From positions 10,596,932-10,660,931 of the forward strand of contig CM057138.1 of assembly GCA_029964075.1 (NCBI GenBank): a stretch of 64,000 bases of DNA. The letters run 5' to 3'. This document shows, one piece after another, positions 1 to 11,500 of this stretch. The notes below the pieces were generated by a model. That model was not told where the DNA came from. It did no database searches and saw only the letters and a list, made by a program, of their open reading frames with translations. The stretch is from Patiria pectinifera. Its lineage: Eukaryota; Echinodermata; Asteroidea; Valvatida; Asterinidae. The translations under genes and the position numbers were made by a program. How positions within the stretch are numbered: position 1 is the stretch's first letter; every line of letters starts with the position of its first letter.

Positions 1-1210
1 TTGCCACATAGTTATCACTGACAAGGGTATTGGAAGGATTAACAGTAGTTACAAGGTAGTATCAACCCTAAAACTCTAACGGGCTTTCAAGTATTCCTGC
101 TTTTTTTTCTTGAAATTCCTTCGTTTTCATTCTGTTTTGGCCCACAACTCCGAAAATAGAATCTCATTGAAAATTGTTTCATTACATGCAATAGTTACAC
201 ACTGTCGTATGTAAATCAAACAATGAAGGGCTTGGGTGCAGGAGAACTGCAACTGTACTTCCAAGAGCTTAGTTGAGGATGGAGCACTGGTATTGTGAGT
301 ATGCCAAATTAGGCTTATGGTGCTATGGATATGGGTATCAACAAAAACTACTGACAATGTGCAAAAGTCCTGTTTTTTTCCTGATTTTGTCCTCCAAAGT
401 CCTACTTTTGTCCTGTTTTTTTCTTGATCCTGCTGTTTTCCTGCTGTTTCACCTGGGTCTGCTTGAAAGCCTGCTCTAAGATCATTTAGCCCTAACTCCC
501 TGAGGCATTTTTGCTACGATGTAACCTCAATCCTGCAAATCCTTCAACTGCCTCCATATAAAAAAATTTGTACAGCCTCAATCCTGCAAAATCCTCTGTA
601 GGTGGTTTGATGTCCCTTAAAAGTGTTCAGTATTATGAATGTTCAATAGGTTTCTGGTATAGTGGAGAGATATTGAAAAATACAGAATGGTTCACAGAAA
701 AATATTGGGGGGGGGGGGGTCCTAAGCCCCCTCTTGGGCTAATGCTTGCTAAACCCCCCATGCTAAACCCCCTCTTAATCCAAACCTTGATCTGCCCTTG
801 AGAGGGTGAAATAATGATCAGATATTCAAACATTCAACTACAATTCTACTCCGTCTGCACAAGTAGGGTAGTTGTCGTTTTTGTCCAAGCAGTTTTTGCC
901 GGACCAAATGTAAAGATGTGACTTTGTGTTGAATTTTGTAAACGCGTAGCAAATATTTTAAGAACCGTTTTAAACTATTTGTAAATTAGATTTGAAAATA
1001 TCATTTCCGGTAATTATTTGTGCTACTTGTATGTACAAAGGAAGACTGTGTGAACGGTGAACGTAGGTCCGTTTTTTATTATTCAGGTTTCGTTTACACG
1101 TTTTTGGAAAAGTTGTAAATGGATGTTGAATTGTTTTGGTTTAAACATGCAAATGTCACATCCTTAACCAAAAGGGCCAGTCTTCGAGTTCCGTCTGCTA
1201 AAACTGACCG
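1..1210. other. No supportable gene; low-complexity and degenerate repeat DNA
   Basis: I see no conserved protein on either strand. Around 482-600 there is a decayed sequence related to the TTAA-flanked MITE at 2316 (AGCCCTAAC start, then 'cctcaatcctgcaaatcc'). A G-run at 708-718 precedes C-rich 'ctaaaccccc' motifs. Upstream exons of LSM2, whose last exon begins at 1667, were looked for and not found here, so they probably lie left of the window. Confidence 0.5.
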
Positions 1211-1700
1211 AGTCTCTGACTGACTTAGTAAATAGCATACAAAGCAGAGATTTTCGGGTTCAGCCCGACAAGACAACTCAGTCTTGTTACCATTTTCATC
1301 TTCCGAGGGTTAATGTGTATTTCTTCCTCTGCAGCTTTCAGTCAATAAACTAAATTCTGTCCCGAGTCAATGACTGACTGATGTAAATAGCATTCTAAAC
1401 AGATCTCCGGGTTCAGCTTGACAACACAACTCGGTCTTGTTACTGTTTTCATTTTCCCGAGGATTAATGTGTATTTCTTTCTCTGAAGCAATGCAGCTTT
1501 CAGTCAAAAAACTAAATTCTGTCCTCTAACTGACTGAGTCACTGAATGACTGACTAAGTAAAAAGCATTCTTAGCAGAGATTTTCGGGTTCAGCTCGACA
1601 ACACAACTCAGTCTTGTTTCCATTTTCATCTTTCTAGGGTTAATGTGTATTTCTTCCTCTTTGCAGCTTTCAGTCAAAAACTGTTTCATCCGTGGGTCGG
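1211..1700 (+). repeat. Threefold tandem duplication of the LSM2 intron end and 3' splice site
   Basis: Three units of about 160-175 bp begin near 1211, 1369 and 1541. Each has the order 'gactgac', 'gattttcgggttcagc' (or close), 'cagtcttgtta', 'gggttaatgtgtatttctt', a pyrimidine tract, GCAG, then CTTTCAGTCAA. The last unit runs into the real LSM2 exon. The first two carry only the first 12 or so exon bases after their AG and then diverge into AACTAAATTC. They look like duplicated decoy acceptors. This is read directly from the sequence. Confidence 0.85.
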
Positions 1701-1792
1701 TGGTGAGATACGTGCAGCTGCCAGCTGACGAGTGCGACACACAATTACTACAGGATGCAGCGAGGAAAGAGGCAGCACAGAGTAAACAGTAG
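1667..1792 (+). CDS. LSM2: LSM2, last coding exon (5' part outside window)
   Basis: After a canonical acceptor (TTCCTCTTTGCAG) the exon encodes 41 residues ending at TAG. It contains SVKNCFIRGSVVRYVQLPAD and then QLLQDAARKEA, which I recognise as the C-terminus of the U6 snRNA-associated Sm-like protein LSm2, nearly identical to the human protein. It covers the Sm2 motif (IRGS) and the C-terminal tail. LSm2 is part of the LSm2-8 ring (nuclear, U6 snRNA) and the LSm1-7 ring (cytoplasmic, mRNA decay). The exon starts in phase 0 at Leu-Ser-Val-Lys. Upstream exons are not visible. The preceding intron end is triplicated. I saw no AATAAA signal within about 150 bp downstream. Confidence 0.93.
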   Translation, partial: LSVKNCFIRGSVVRYVQLPADECDTQLLQDAARKEAAQSKQ

Positions 1793-2315
1793 CATCGCCT
1801 GAAAGATGCTGACTTTGTAAATACGTAGCAGTTTAGTTATTTTTTTATGTACAAAAACTTTCCGTTCCATGTGGTGAAAAGTTGCACCAGAGATGGAAGT
1901 ACAAGTATTGTAAATAGCATCCAGTTTGTATTTGTACTATTAAGGTTTGTTATGACCAAGTTATTATGATATTGTTTAATTGTAACATCAAGGCTGCCTG
2001 GCCCAGTGATCGTCAGATGTTTTCTTCGGCACCATGTTTTTTATAATTTGCTCACGTACTCCTTTATTCCAATGGACCCCGAAGAGTTTTTAATTGAAAA
2101 AGTGAACAAAGGTACCAACCACGAAAGCAAGGTAGCAGACAAGATGTATTCAGATTGATGTTATATTGTGGAGAGAACACAAAATGAGCACTGGTACAAA
2201 GTTTGTTCGCCCTCAGTACAATTTAAAGAAATGAAATTAATTTGGGTATAAACCAAGTTATAATTTATATGTTCAAGATATCATGGCAGTGTTTTGTACC
2301 AGAATTTACGTTTAA

Positions 2316-2737
2316 CCCTAACCCCCTAGGCCCTTGTTGCTTACAACCATCCTCAATCCTCCAAAATCCTCCAAAATTTTTCAACTCCACCTAAATTTTT
2401 CAAAATTGTCAGACAGTCGTGCCTCAAAATGCATTCATCCTCAATCCTCCTCATCCCAAAACTTTGCACTCGTTTTTAAATGAAGGATAACCAACGCCAA
2501 ATCCTTCAAAATCATCAGACAGTCCTGCCTCAAAATGCATTCATCCTCAATCCTCCAAAATCCTCTTGTGCTTCATTCACCATTCATCCTCAATCCTCCA
2601 AAATCCTCATTTGATTCAATCACCATTCATCCTCAATCCTCCAGAATCCTCATTTGATTCAATCACCATTCATCTTCAATCCTCTAGAATCCTCCAAAAC
2701 CACCAGGAGGATTTTGGAGGAGTGAGGTGGGTTAGGG
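2316..2737 (+). mobile_element. piggyBac-like MITE, copy 1, flanked by TTAA
   Basis: A 422-bp non-coding element begins CCCTAACCCCCTAGG and ends GGTGGGTTAGGG. TTAA lies on both sides (2312-2315 and 2738-2741). TTAA target duplication plus C-rich termini is the hallmark of the piggyBac superfamily. The interior is largely a CATCCTCAATCCTCCAAAAT minisatellite. A second copy in inverse orientation is at 35836-36267. No transposase is encoded. Confidence 0.8.
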
Positions 2738-2872
2738 TTAAGTTATGATCGATTGCTTTTGGGGTTCATGTTCTCTAGCGACTTATCTTATTTCTGCCAT
2801 TTTGTTGTAAAATTGGGTTCATGATGAACATGGTAAACTTTTTGATCAAAACATTTTATATCAAAGCAAGAC

Positions 2873-3028
2873 ATGCAAGACTCAGAAAGAATGTTGCAGC
2901 TTGATGTCACTTTTTTCGTAATATGCCTTATCTCAATGAAAGTCAGTCATGAGCAAGACTCAGAAAGAATGTTGCAGCTTGATGTCACTTTTTTCGTAAT
3001 ATGCCTTATCTCAATGAAGGTCAGTCAT
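2873..3028 (+). repeat. Two-copy direct repeat, unit about 76 bp
   Basis: The segment starting GCAAGACTCAGAAAGAATG and running through 'cttatctcaatgaa' occurs twice head to tail (about 2873 and 2951), nearly identical. The motif GTTGCAGCTTGATGTCAC in each copy resembles the end of the small inverted-repeat element at 9179-9367. Confidence 0.85.
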
Positions 3029-3029
3029 T

Positions 3030-4005
3030 GCAAAAAAAAATGTCGAAAAGACATGAATCTTGGACTGAGAAACATTTCCACTTGGTAAAAAAAAACACTT
3101 TCAAAATGCACTCAAGTCTCCATAGACTTTGTACAAAAAAGTCGCATCTGCATACTACATTCTTTCCAAAGACTCACAAACTGGTATCATGGAGATACAA
3201 AATGTACATGCACATGTTCTACACATGTACTATTCCAAAGACCTTAAAGGCCTAACTTTGTATTAAATGAAATAAATATCAAGTACGTCATACAATTTTT
3301 ATGAGTGTTTTTCAGCAGAAGTCTTTAAAATTGTCTTTACTGTTCAGAAAAATAATTTATTTGAGCTTTGCAGTAACTTTGAGCGATCAGTTACCAAACA
3401 ATTCTATTTTGTGGGAAGAATGCACTGTACACAAATATGATTAAGAAAAAAAACATATTCCTTGATTCACATTTCTTTTTGAAACAATCATTGAAGTACA
3501 TGTAATTTACCAATCACCATGACAGTTGTGAGGTCTGGCAAAATGAGACAGAGCTGGGCAGAGGTCGAAATGAGGGTTTGTGGGTATTAGGAAAGAGAAT
3601 AAAATTCTTACAGTACTACTTGTTGATGTGTGTTGTTCAAGTTATGGCTGTTTAACATTCGCACTTTAAAAAAGTAAAATACATTGGTACAAAGTACTGA
3701 GAAAAAGGCCTTAAAAGTCTCAAGTTTTGAAAACAAAAATGTCAATTCTTTTTCTTTGTACTATTTCATAAATTATTTGTGGTAGACGTATCAAAGATTG
3801 CAAATATTAGCGAAACTGAAAATCGAAAGAAAGAAAAACGCCCCATTGGTGTTTTTTGGTGTGTTTTTTTTTTCATTTTTTCCACTTTGGCCTGTGCCCA
3901 GTTCATTTTGCCAGAACACCTCACATTTGTTTTGCCAGTGTTATGGGCAAGTCCGCACAAACCAACTACAAGTACACACAATTCAGTCTTGAGACAAGTT
4001 ACATA
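3030..4005. other. Intergenic, no gene seen
   Basis: AT-rich sequence between the 3' ends of LSM2 (+) and DNLZ (-). A poly-T/poly-A rich stretch at 3840-3890 gives short overlapping open frames with no recognisable protein. Confidence 0.5.
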
Positions 4006-4009
4006 TACA

Positions 4010-4160
4010 GTCGACTCTCGTTATAACAAGGTCGATGGGACTAGCCAAATTACCTCTTTATAACAGGAATGTTGTTATAAAAGGACAAAGAAACACAAAG
4101 AGAACCTGAGATTTGGGACCTCAGAATTTGCTCTTTATAAGCAGAACCTCTTTATACACG
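4010..4160 (+). mobile_element. Possible end of a pogo/Tc1-mariner-type element
   Basis: TACAGTCGACTCTCGTTATA at 4008 has the TA followed by CAG and the CTCGTTATAA motif often found at pogo/Tigger-like termini. Repeated 'ttataac' and 'ctctttataa' motifs follow. I did not find the matching inverted end, so this would be a truncated or decayed copy. Confidence 0.3.
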
Positions 4161-4439
4161 TTATTCATTACAAATGAACTGTTGAAAAAGGGAATTGCTG
4201 TGTCTAGTTCATCCTGTTGTCAGTTACCTTATGACTGATTTGTGATTTTTCTCTTGCTGTTGTCTAACAAAAATATATCTTGCATCCCCACCCCCAGAAG
4301 AAAGTTAGTATCATTAAGCTACAGAATGATATTTAAACCCGCTTGCAACATATTCTTGAACTTCATATTCCTCACTGTACCAACAAGTTTTGGTAGGGGT
4401 GATTGAGACTTGTGCCCATGATTTGCTACACAAGTCTTA

Positions 4440-6761
4440 TCATTTTTTATCGCATTCCAGTTGTGTTAATTCCAAGACATCTCCTTCATCCATGGTCCGC
4501 TTGACTGTCTCACCCTTAGCTGCAAGAATCTCTTCAATATTCCTGTAAAGAAATGATGATGTAAAAGATCAAATTACCTGAGTTTTTGTTTTGAAAAAAA
4601 AATTTTCACAAAGATGAAACTGTCAAAAAAAAGGGGAAGTTTCCTCCAAACTCATCTCTGATGGTGTTATCAAGAGCTGTGGCGTAACTGAGGATGGGAG
4701 GAGGGGTGGGAACGGGGGCAGTATGACGGGAAGTAACTACATGTACAAGCAAATAGCGTGCAAGTCACACCACATTCTTCAGCACTGACATATCCTTGCT
4801 GTGCGACGCTTTGAGTCATTTACTTGAATCTTATATTTTGGAATGGAATATCCTAGGGAGAGAGAGGTGGAGGGAGTGATTCCCTGTTTGCAGGGCACGT
4901 ATTGAGCTGTGAACCCTACATTGCTACTCGCAAGTACCTGCTTCTACTCCATCGCACCAGGACAAGTACTCGAGTAGATGAAAAACCACGAGTAGAACGA
5001 GCACAAACAGCTCATGAGTACTTGAGTAATCGAGTTACTCGCCCAGCCGTAATCTAGTCCTTGGCTCAAATAAAAAATCTCTGCAATTTGAAGTCTGACC
5101 TCAAACTACACTGATCAAGGACCTCGTCTTTATTCTTCACATCGTGGAAGTTCTGAGGTATTTTGCTGGATGAAGTGTGGCTATAAAGTTAGATTGAGTT
5201 TTTGCAAATTTTTCTGCATTTTGGGTTGCAGTGTGATCCTGATCTAGTCATGGTGCAACTTTGGATTGTGTTCCCCCAATGCAGCAACTCCCTGGCAGGC
5301 CAGGTCAAGCCACAAAGCTGTAGCATGCCATGTGTCACCCACTTGAATCAAATCCAGTCTAAGGAACTTTGGCACTCGGACCCGAGATCGGGAAGTTCTA
5401 ACCATGCCTCGTGTGATATTCAAAACGGGCGCACAAGGTAGGCTCGGTAATTCCTGGGTCCGAGGGCGAAAGTCAAGCGGTCAAGCCTTTGCAGCAATAG
5501 AGTCGTCATCAACAAGACTAACAAAATGAAGTCTTGTGCATTTGGCACTCGGACCCATACAATTCCAAGCAAACCTCAAGCCCATACATTAATTTTAATT
5601 TAGCGAGCGTTGGGTATGCTAGCAGTCCGTCCTGATTTGAGGCATGAGATCACACCCCACGCCATCGCACGCCTTAAAGCTTCCAGAGAAGTGCGAATAA
5701 TCACACGCCTGAATCCTTCTGTACCGCACACCTCGGCATATATTTACAGCATAATTATACATCTGTGAGCTCTTGAATTGCTTTACTGTGAGCAAAGATG
5801 AATATTATAAAAAAAAATATACCAGATTGTTCAGTCCCAGTTTGGGCCACAGAATCTTACGCCTAGAAAATTCACATGCCTAGAAAATTCACACGCCTAG
5901 AAAATTCACACGCCTAGAAAAATCACACGCCTAGAAAAATCACACACCTACAAAATTCCAGGTGTGCCTTTTTTCACACGCCTGTGATTTTCAAATCATA
6001 AGGACTGTGCTTGGAATTTCCTGGGTGCAAGTCCGAAAGTTCCCAAGCTTAGCCTGGATTTGATTCATCTTGTTGATAGTGACCCCTTATGGTCACTTTG
6101 GCTTGACCGTGGCCAAACTTGGACCTTGACTAGGTCTGCTGATCCAGACATACATGTAGAGGCGATAGAGAAATTGGCAATTGTACCTCCCGCCGGCCTC
6201 AGCAAACCATCCCAAGTTATCAGCAATCAGGTGGTTCTTGTCGCATCCCGGACACTTCACGATGACCACACCCTTCTCGTACCCTAGCCTGGAGATGCTC
6301 TTCATGGACCTCCTGTCGCACACCTTGCAAGTGAAGACAAGCTGCAGCCTCTCTGAATCGGGGATTTTCCCCAGAGCAGTCTTTGTCGCAACATCTCTGC
6401 TTTCATTGGAATCGCTTTGGTCAGTGAAGATGCTCGAACTTGTGTGGAATTGCCTTGTGATGTGTTGTCTAACAGACAGGAGGTCTGTTCTTGCATTGTT
6501 GGCACCTGATATTTGGTTACTAGCAGTACTGCAATTGTTTTGTCTTGTCAAATTAGGTCCAAATTGCTTGCTGACAGCAGATTCCTCGTAAAGCACAGAT
6601 CTGGTCCCTTGAGTTGTTTCCTGTCTCCCATGAGGGGAAAGGGCTGTCAGCTGCTTTGGTTTCAGATGCTGGAAAGACTGCAGTGGGCTTGTACTTGACA
6701 AGACTCTTGACGTAACAAGGAACTTTGAAATTCTTTGTCGGATGAGCAGTGAAGAAAACAT
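4440..6761 (-). CDS. DNLZ: DNLZ / HEP1, DNL-type zinc finger mitochondrial Hsp70 escort protein
   Basis: Two exons on the minus strand: 6761-6187 and 4542-4440, joined by a GT/AG intron of about 1.6 kb (donor GGGAG/GTACAA, acceptor TTTCTTTACAG/G). The spliced frame is open and gives 225 aa from the Met at 6761. In-frame Mets at 6806 and 6791 are alternatives. The N-terminus from 6761 (MFSSLLIRQRISKF) is Ser/Arg-rich and lacks acidic residues, as in a mitochondrial presequence. The middle is low-complexity. The conserved DNL zinc finger has CKVCDRRS and CPGCDKNH pairs and ends in HLIADNLGWF. Exon 2 encodes NIEEILAAKGETVKR, matching the family's C-terminus. In animals and yeast (Zim17/Tim15/Hep1) this matrix protein keeps mtHsp70 soluble and functional. 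The intron holds a fold-back element and a 17-bp minisatellite. Confidence 0.92.
5345..6066. mobile_element. Inverted-repeat (fold-back) element in the DNLZ intron
   Basis: The left end GAATCAAATCCAGTCTAAGG followed by 'aactttggcactcggaccc' is matched, inverted, at 6020-6066 ('gtccgaaagttcccaagc', then GCCTGGATTTGATTC). 'Ggcactcggaccc' recurs internally at 5541. The interior contains a minisatellite. No coding capacity was seen. The superfamily is not assigned because I could not define a clean target duplication. Confidence 0.65.
5860..5965 (+). repeat. 17-bp minisatellite (CACACGCCTAGAAAATT)
   Basis: About six head-to-tail units of CACACGCCTAGAAAATT with a few substitutions (cacatgcctag, cacacctac). 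It sits inside the intronic fold-back element. Confidence 0.9.
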
Positions 6762-6809
6762 CCCAAGACCGATTGATGATGGCAGCAGCATTATTATGAA
6801 GAACATTAA

Positions 6810-7465
6810 CTCTATTGTTGATTAAGTTGATTATTCATATGATGGTTTATCAGTTTAAGTGGAGAATCATTTACTGCAACCTGTAAAATAAAAAAAAACA
6901 TGATAAAGTGAAAGAAATATATGCATACCATGATGAAAACGTGATTTTTTTTTCCAGAATATACTCTGAAAACAAACCTTATATACATGGCTTGTGTATT
7001 AACATAACCGTGTAACTAATGTTTTATTCAAATAAAATCTGATAATGATATACCCGCAATGGTGCATCCCCCCCCCCCCACCACACACACACACACACGT
7101 GTGTAAACACCTGCAATCGTGGACTCATGTCCCTAATAGTACTCATTCCTTTGTTTGTACTTTTAACTTTTTATCAACAGCTCTCATTGGTTTTGTACAA
7201 GATTTTCAATCGTGGTCGTTCGGTCAATCGTGGGCCATTTGTTTGTGCCCTAACCCTTTTGTCCCTAGTCCACGATTGCCGGTGTGTCCAGGTGCAGGCA
7301 CACATGATTTGAAGCCTATTTCTAGCCCCCCATGTCACCTATGTCATTAAACTTAGTAACCCGACTCACTCTCCTAATCCAATTACCATCTTTCCTATAC
7401 ATGCTAGGCCTATACGGAAATAATTCCCTACAACCGGACCATGACAACTTTACAACTGTACAAGG
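6810..7465. other. DNLZ upstream region and dispersed repeat; no gene
   Basis: This follows the 5' end of DNLZ. A C-run and (CA)n tract lie at 7070-7098. From about 7100 to 7330 the sequence ('cctttgtttgtactttt', 'cagctctcattgg', 'tttgtacaagattttcaatc', 'cacgattgcc') is a diverged relative of 29450-29780, so it belongs to a dispersed repeat family of unknown type. Confidence 0.5.
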
Positions 7466-7476
7466 CCACAATAGTC

Positions 7477-8219
7477 TACTCCTAGAACTATGAGGCTCCG
7501 CGTGAGCGAGCTCCGCGTGAGCGGAGCCTCATAGATCAAGAAGCCCGCAAAATTGCCTGCAGCACAAAACACTAATAAAGTACAAAAACGTCCATCAAAA
7601 TGCAGCCATTTCACACAGAACCGCTGCACAGTTTGCCCCTATACTCCGTACTTTATCTCTTGACATACTCACGTATCTTGTGCGGAACTAACATAGGTGG
7701 ATTCTGTCGGTTTTTAGGCCAAAATGATGAAAAATATGCCCTTTCCGCGCTGAGCCAACCTGACACTTGAAACGTGCATGCATATGATCGAGCGATGATT
7801 TTCGGTTCGCTCGGAGCGCGCCGCGGGGGGTACGGTACAAGCGAAATGATGTGCATGCGTACAAGTGCATGTACCGTACCCCCCGCGGCGCGCTCCGAGC
7901 GAACCGGAAAATCATCGCTCGATCATAATGCGTGCACGTTTCAAGTGTCAGGTTGGCTCAATGCGGAAAGGGCATATTTTTCATCATTTTGGCCTAAAAA
8001 CCGACAGAATCCACCTATGTTAGTTCCGCACAAGATACGTGAGTATGTCAAGAGATAAAGTACGGAGTATAGGGGCAAACTGTTCAGCGGTTCTGTGTGA
8101 AATGGCTGCATTTTGATGGACGTTTTTGTACTTTATTAGTGTTTTGTGCTGCAGGCTATTTTGCGGGCTTCTTGATCTATGAGGCTACGCTCACGCGGAG
8201 CCTCATAGTTCTAGGAGTA
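7477..8219. mobile_element. 743-bp full-length palindrome (fold-back/MULE-like) with 9-bp target duplication
   Basis: The sequence from TACTCCTAGAACTATGAGGC to GCCTCATAGTTCTAGGAGTA is an almost perfect inverted repeat. The arms meet near 7848, leaving only a few unpaired bases. ACAATAGTC is repeated directly and perfectly on both sides (7468-7476 and 8220-8228), a 9-bp target-site duplication. Nine-bp duplications with long inverted repeats are typical of Drosophila FB elements and the Mutator/MULE superfamily. Because the arms mirror each other, the same peptide (VSGW, then RAYFSSFWPKNRQNPPMLVP) is open on both strands. I regard that as a by-product. Confidence 0.9.
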
Positions 8220-8590
8220 ACAATAGTCATGATAGTGTTTCTTCATCAGATTTACAACTTTTGGTACTTTTCAGGTCATATTAAGGAATATTAAGTTACT
8301 TGTGTACGACTATACTCCACCATTTAGGGATGTGCACACTGGAAGAAGAAACCAGCAGTTTTTCCTCATAATTAATTTAGCCCTACCTGCGCCGCGGAGT
8401 ATCCAACAAACAGTTGTTTGGAGAAAGTCTAGAATAGCGCCCTCAAGGGGCCGAAGCGGTTTAGCCTGGAGGTGCAGACCTGTAAGTATAGGCCTTTCCT
8501 TTGTTTGTAAACATTGTCCGGAAACCGACGCATGCGCATTTGCTGGTTGGCAAACGTCTGCTTTTTTTAGCGCACTTTCTAAATAGTAAA

Positions 8591-11500
8591 ATGGACTCGG
8601 ACGAGCACTCGTACGCAAGAAGACGGCCGATACTATCCGTTATTAATCAAATATATGAAGAGCATTTGTATTTTCCGAAGGCAAGTCGTTCGGAGTGTAC
8701 ATCATCATATGTCAACCAACTTGATCAGTTATCGAGAGAAAGGTACAATGACAAATTAACAGTTCAATTTCCAAACGGAACTTTACAGATACCGGATCCG
8801 TTCGGTGGAGGATTGCAGTACAGTAACAACCCAACCTTGTGGCCTGAAAGCTTCGAGTATGGCGACATGTATAATTATTTGATTAATTCACCTGGCCCAT
8901 ACACTAAAGACTCAATGAAATCATTCAAGTCATTGGACTCCTACAGCTACTTTGTGAATGGATTTGTCCAGGCCATACTGTATTCTTCAGTAAGTGCTGA
9001 TAGCCCTGTGTGTGTACTTCGAAGCAGGGTCACTCATTCACAGAGCTTGACCAAACCCCCTGTGAGTACCTGGATAATGATCAACAAATCCACAGGATCA
9101 GTAGTTGCTGCTCACTGCATGTGCATGGCAGGGTAAGAGAAGAGCTTTACTTCAATTAGTTTTGTGACGAGGAAAAGTGTTGCAACCTGACGCCACTTCA
9201 GCGGTTGTGTACAAAGTCTATGGACAGTCGAGAGAACTTTTGAAGTATTTCCTAACAGTAACAAATTGGAAGTGTTTCTCAGTCCCAGAGTCATGTCCAA
9301 CATGTCCAATCATCATTATGATGAGATGATATAATTTTGAAGAAAAAAAGCAGCGTCAGGTTGCAACGTTCATTCCGAAAAGGACAACATGCTTTTCAGA
9401 AGCAGCATATAAAATATATTTTATGACTAGGGGCCTACTTTATGTTTTGTAAAAATTCATTCCAAGGTTTACTCTTTAAACTTTAGCCAAGTTGAAGGAT
9501 TTTAAGTGCAAATATTTTTTCAGGGTAAATGGTACTTAGTCACATGTACCTCCAAGTACCAACTTTACAATAGTAACAGTAGCCAACTACTGAATGCTAG
9601 TAGTAGTCGTTGGCACAGCAAAATAATTTATTCCTACATAGCTCATTACATCAGGAAAAAATCAATGCGCTTTACGAAATTAATCGCTTACGTCATTAGA
9701 AGTGCATCAAAATCACTTGGAATATTTATACTAAAATCTGACAAAAATATTATGTTTTAAGACCCGTGAACTTGGCTATGTTATTGACACTAGCTGAACA
9801 GGTCTAGGTTTAGTGCCGACTCACAAGGTGATTGTGTATCTACGGGCCTGGTTCCTATGAGGGAACAAAATCCACTTTTAATTATTTGACTAACCAATGA
9901 AACTTGTCGGCGACAGTAGGAACATTCATGTATGGGGTGCTGATTTTTTAGGGTAATTTGGGGGTACTGTGAACACGTAACGTGTGCTGAATCACATAGC
10001 ACCAACCATAAACAGCATAAGAACATTTGAATTTCTACCCCAAGGAACTTCAACAATTACAAAAGAAATGTGTCATCAGAAATCTGCTTCAAGTTAAAAA
10101 GGGCATATTTAAATAAGAAAACACCTTGACTGCAATTTGATCGAAACTAAACAGGGGCCCTACACATTTGTGTTCTTGGATTGGGGTGATAAGGAGATTG
10201 TCTTCCATTAACATGATTTTGTGTTACATATATTTTATTTCCAGGCTTGGAGAGGCATGCAGCCATATTGCAGCAGTAATGTTCAAGCTGGAGGCAGCGA
10301 ACCGCCTAGGTTACAATTCACAGGCATGCACTGAAAAGGCCTGTAGTTGGAACAAAGACTGCATGAATGGGAGGGACTTAGACCCATGTACCCTTAAAGA
10401 TCTTAGCTTCACAAAGCCTAAACATCAGTCAAGTCAAGGTCGGCAAGAAAATAGGTCAGTACGCCCACTCAACCCTCCATCAACAGCCACTTTAGGAGAT
10501 CTTGATTTAGATGCATTGAAAAGGGTAAGCCCAGAGGCATGCATTTTTTCACTCCTGCCTAAGCAAGATGAAGACACTGACACAGCATCAGAAAATGAAA
10601 ATAATGTAAAACTAGAAATGTGTTTGTGGACAAACACGGAGCTGTTTCGACCGTTTTATTAATGACTGCCGTAAAGGAGTTTCATCCAGGACGAATGAAC
10701 ATGTACATGCGTATTCTATACAAAAAGTGTCAATGCTATGTAAAAAAAACCACATTTTTTCATGACGTCATGATGACGGCACACATTTTTGAAATTTTCT
10801 GTATCTATCTACGACCTAACAAACCTTTTGCAAAAAAGAATTTCGAATTTACCACGTTCCATTGATGAAATATGAGTAAAAGGTCCAAAAATTGAATAAT
10901 TCATATAAAACACATGATGACATCATCGTCACGTCACTGCAATTTTTGACTATGCATGAACATAAAATCTGTCAAAGTTAGCCGGAAATCGGCTAAAACG
11001 GTCACTGTGGACAGGATTTGACCTCAGCAACACGTGCGCTGCAGGCGGGCTGACTGACATACGATATGTACAATGTACGTGCATGTACATGTACATGTAA
11101 AAGTACATACACTTCCTGTGCATGTTTTAAAGCAGAGTTATTGTCAACCTGAAGTTTTAAGCGTGCGCAGAGCATGTCCGAGTTTGCTTATTGCCTCGAA
11201 GCTTTGAAATATTTTAGACCTACCCTTAAATAAACAATTAAAGTAAAAACTAATATAAAAACTGCCATGGTTGATTTTTCAGGAATTTTCTTAGGAAAAA
11301 GGGTCTTTTTATTATAACTTCCGGTCTGATGACGTCATAAGCCTTAAACTTCGCACACGTCTTAAGTGGGTCAAGGTCATCATATACACCAATATTTAGG
11401 CGATTCCGACAAACTTCGCCACAGACATCTATTCAAAATACATTTTTGAAAATTTTCAACCTGTCGCTAGAGGGCGCTCGAAGATTGCATGACGTCATCG

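Noticed and set aside
6181..6591. Plus-strand 136-aa frame
   Set aside because: Antisense to DNLZ exon 1, whose zinc-finger motif identifies the coding strand.
7653..8058. Matching peptides open on both strands of the 7.5-8.2 kb palindrome
   Set aside because: They follow from the inverted repeat itself. No start context, splice sites or known domain support a gene.
10434..10637. Minus-strand 67-aa frame over the nuclease gene
   Set aside because: It is the shadow of the SWIM-YqaJ coding exon on the other strand.
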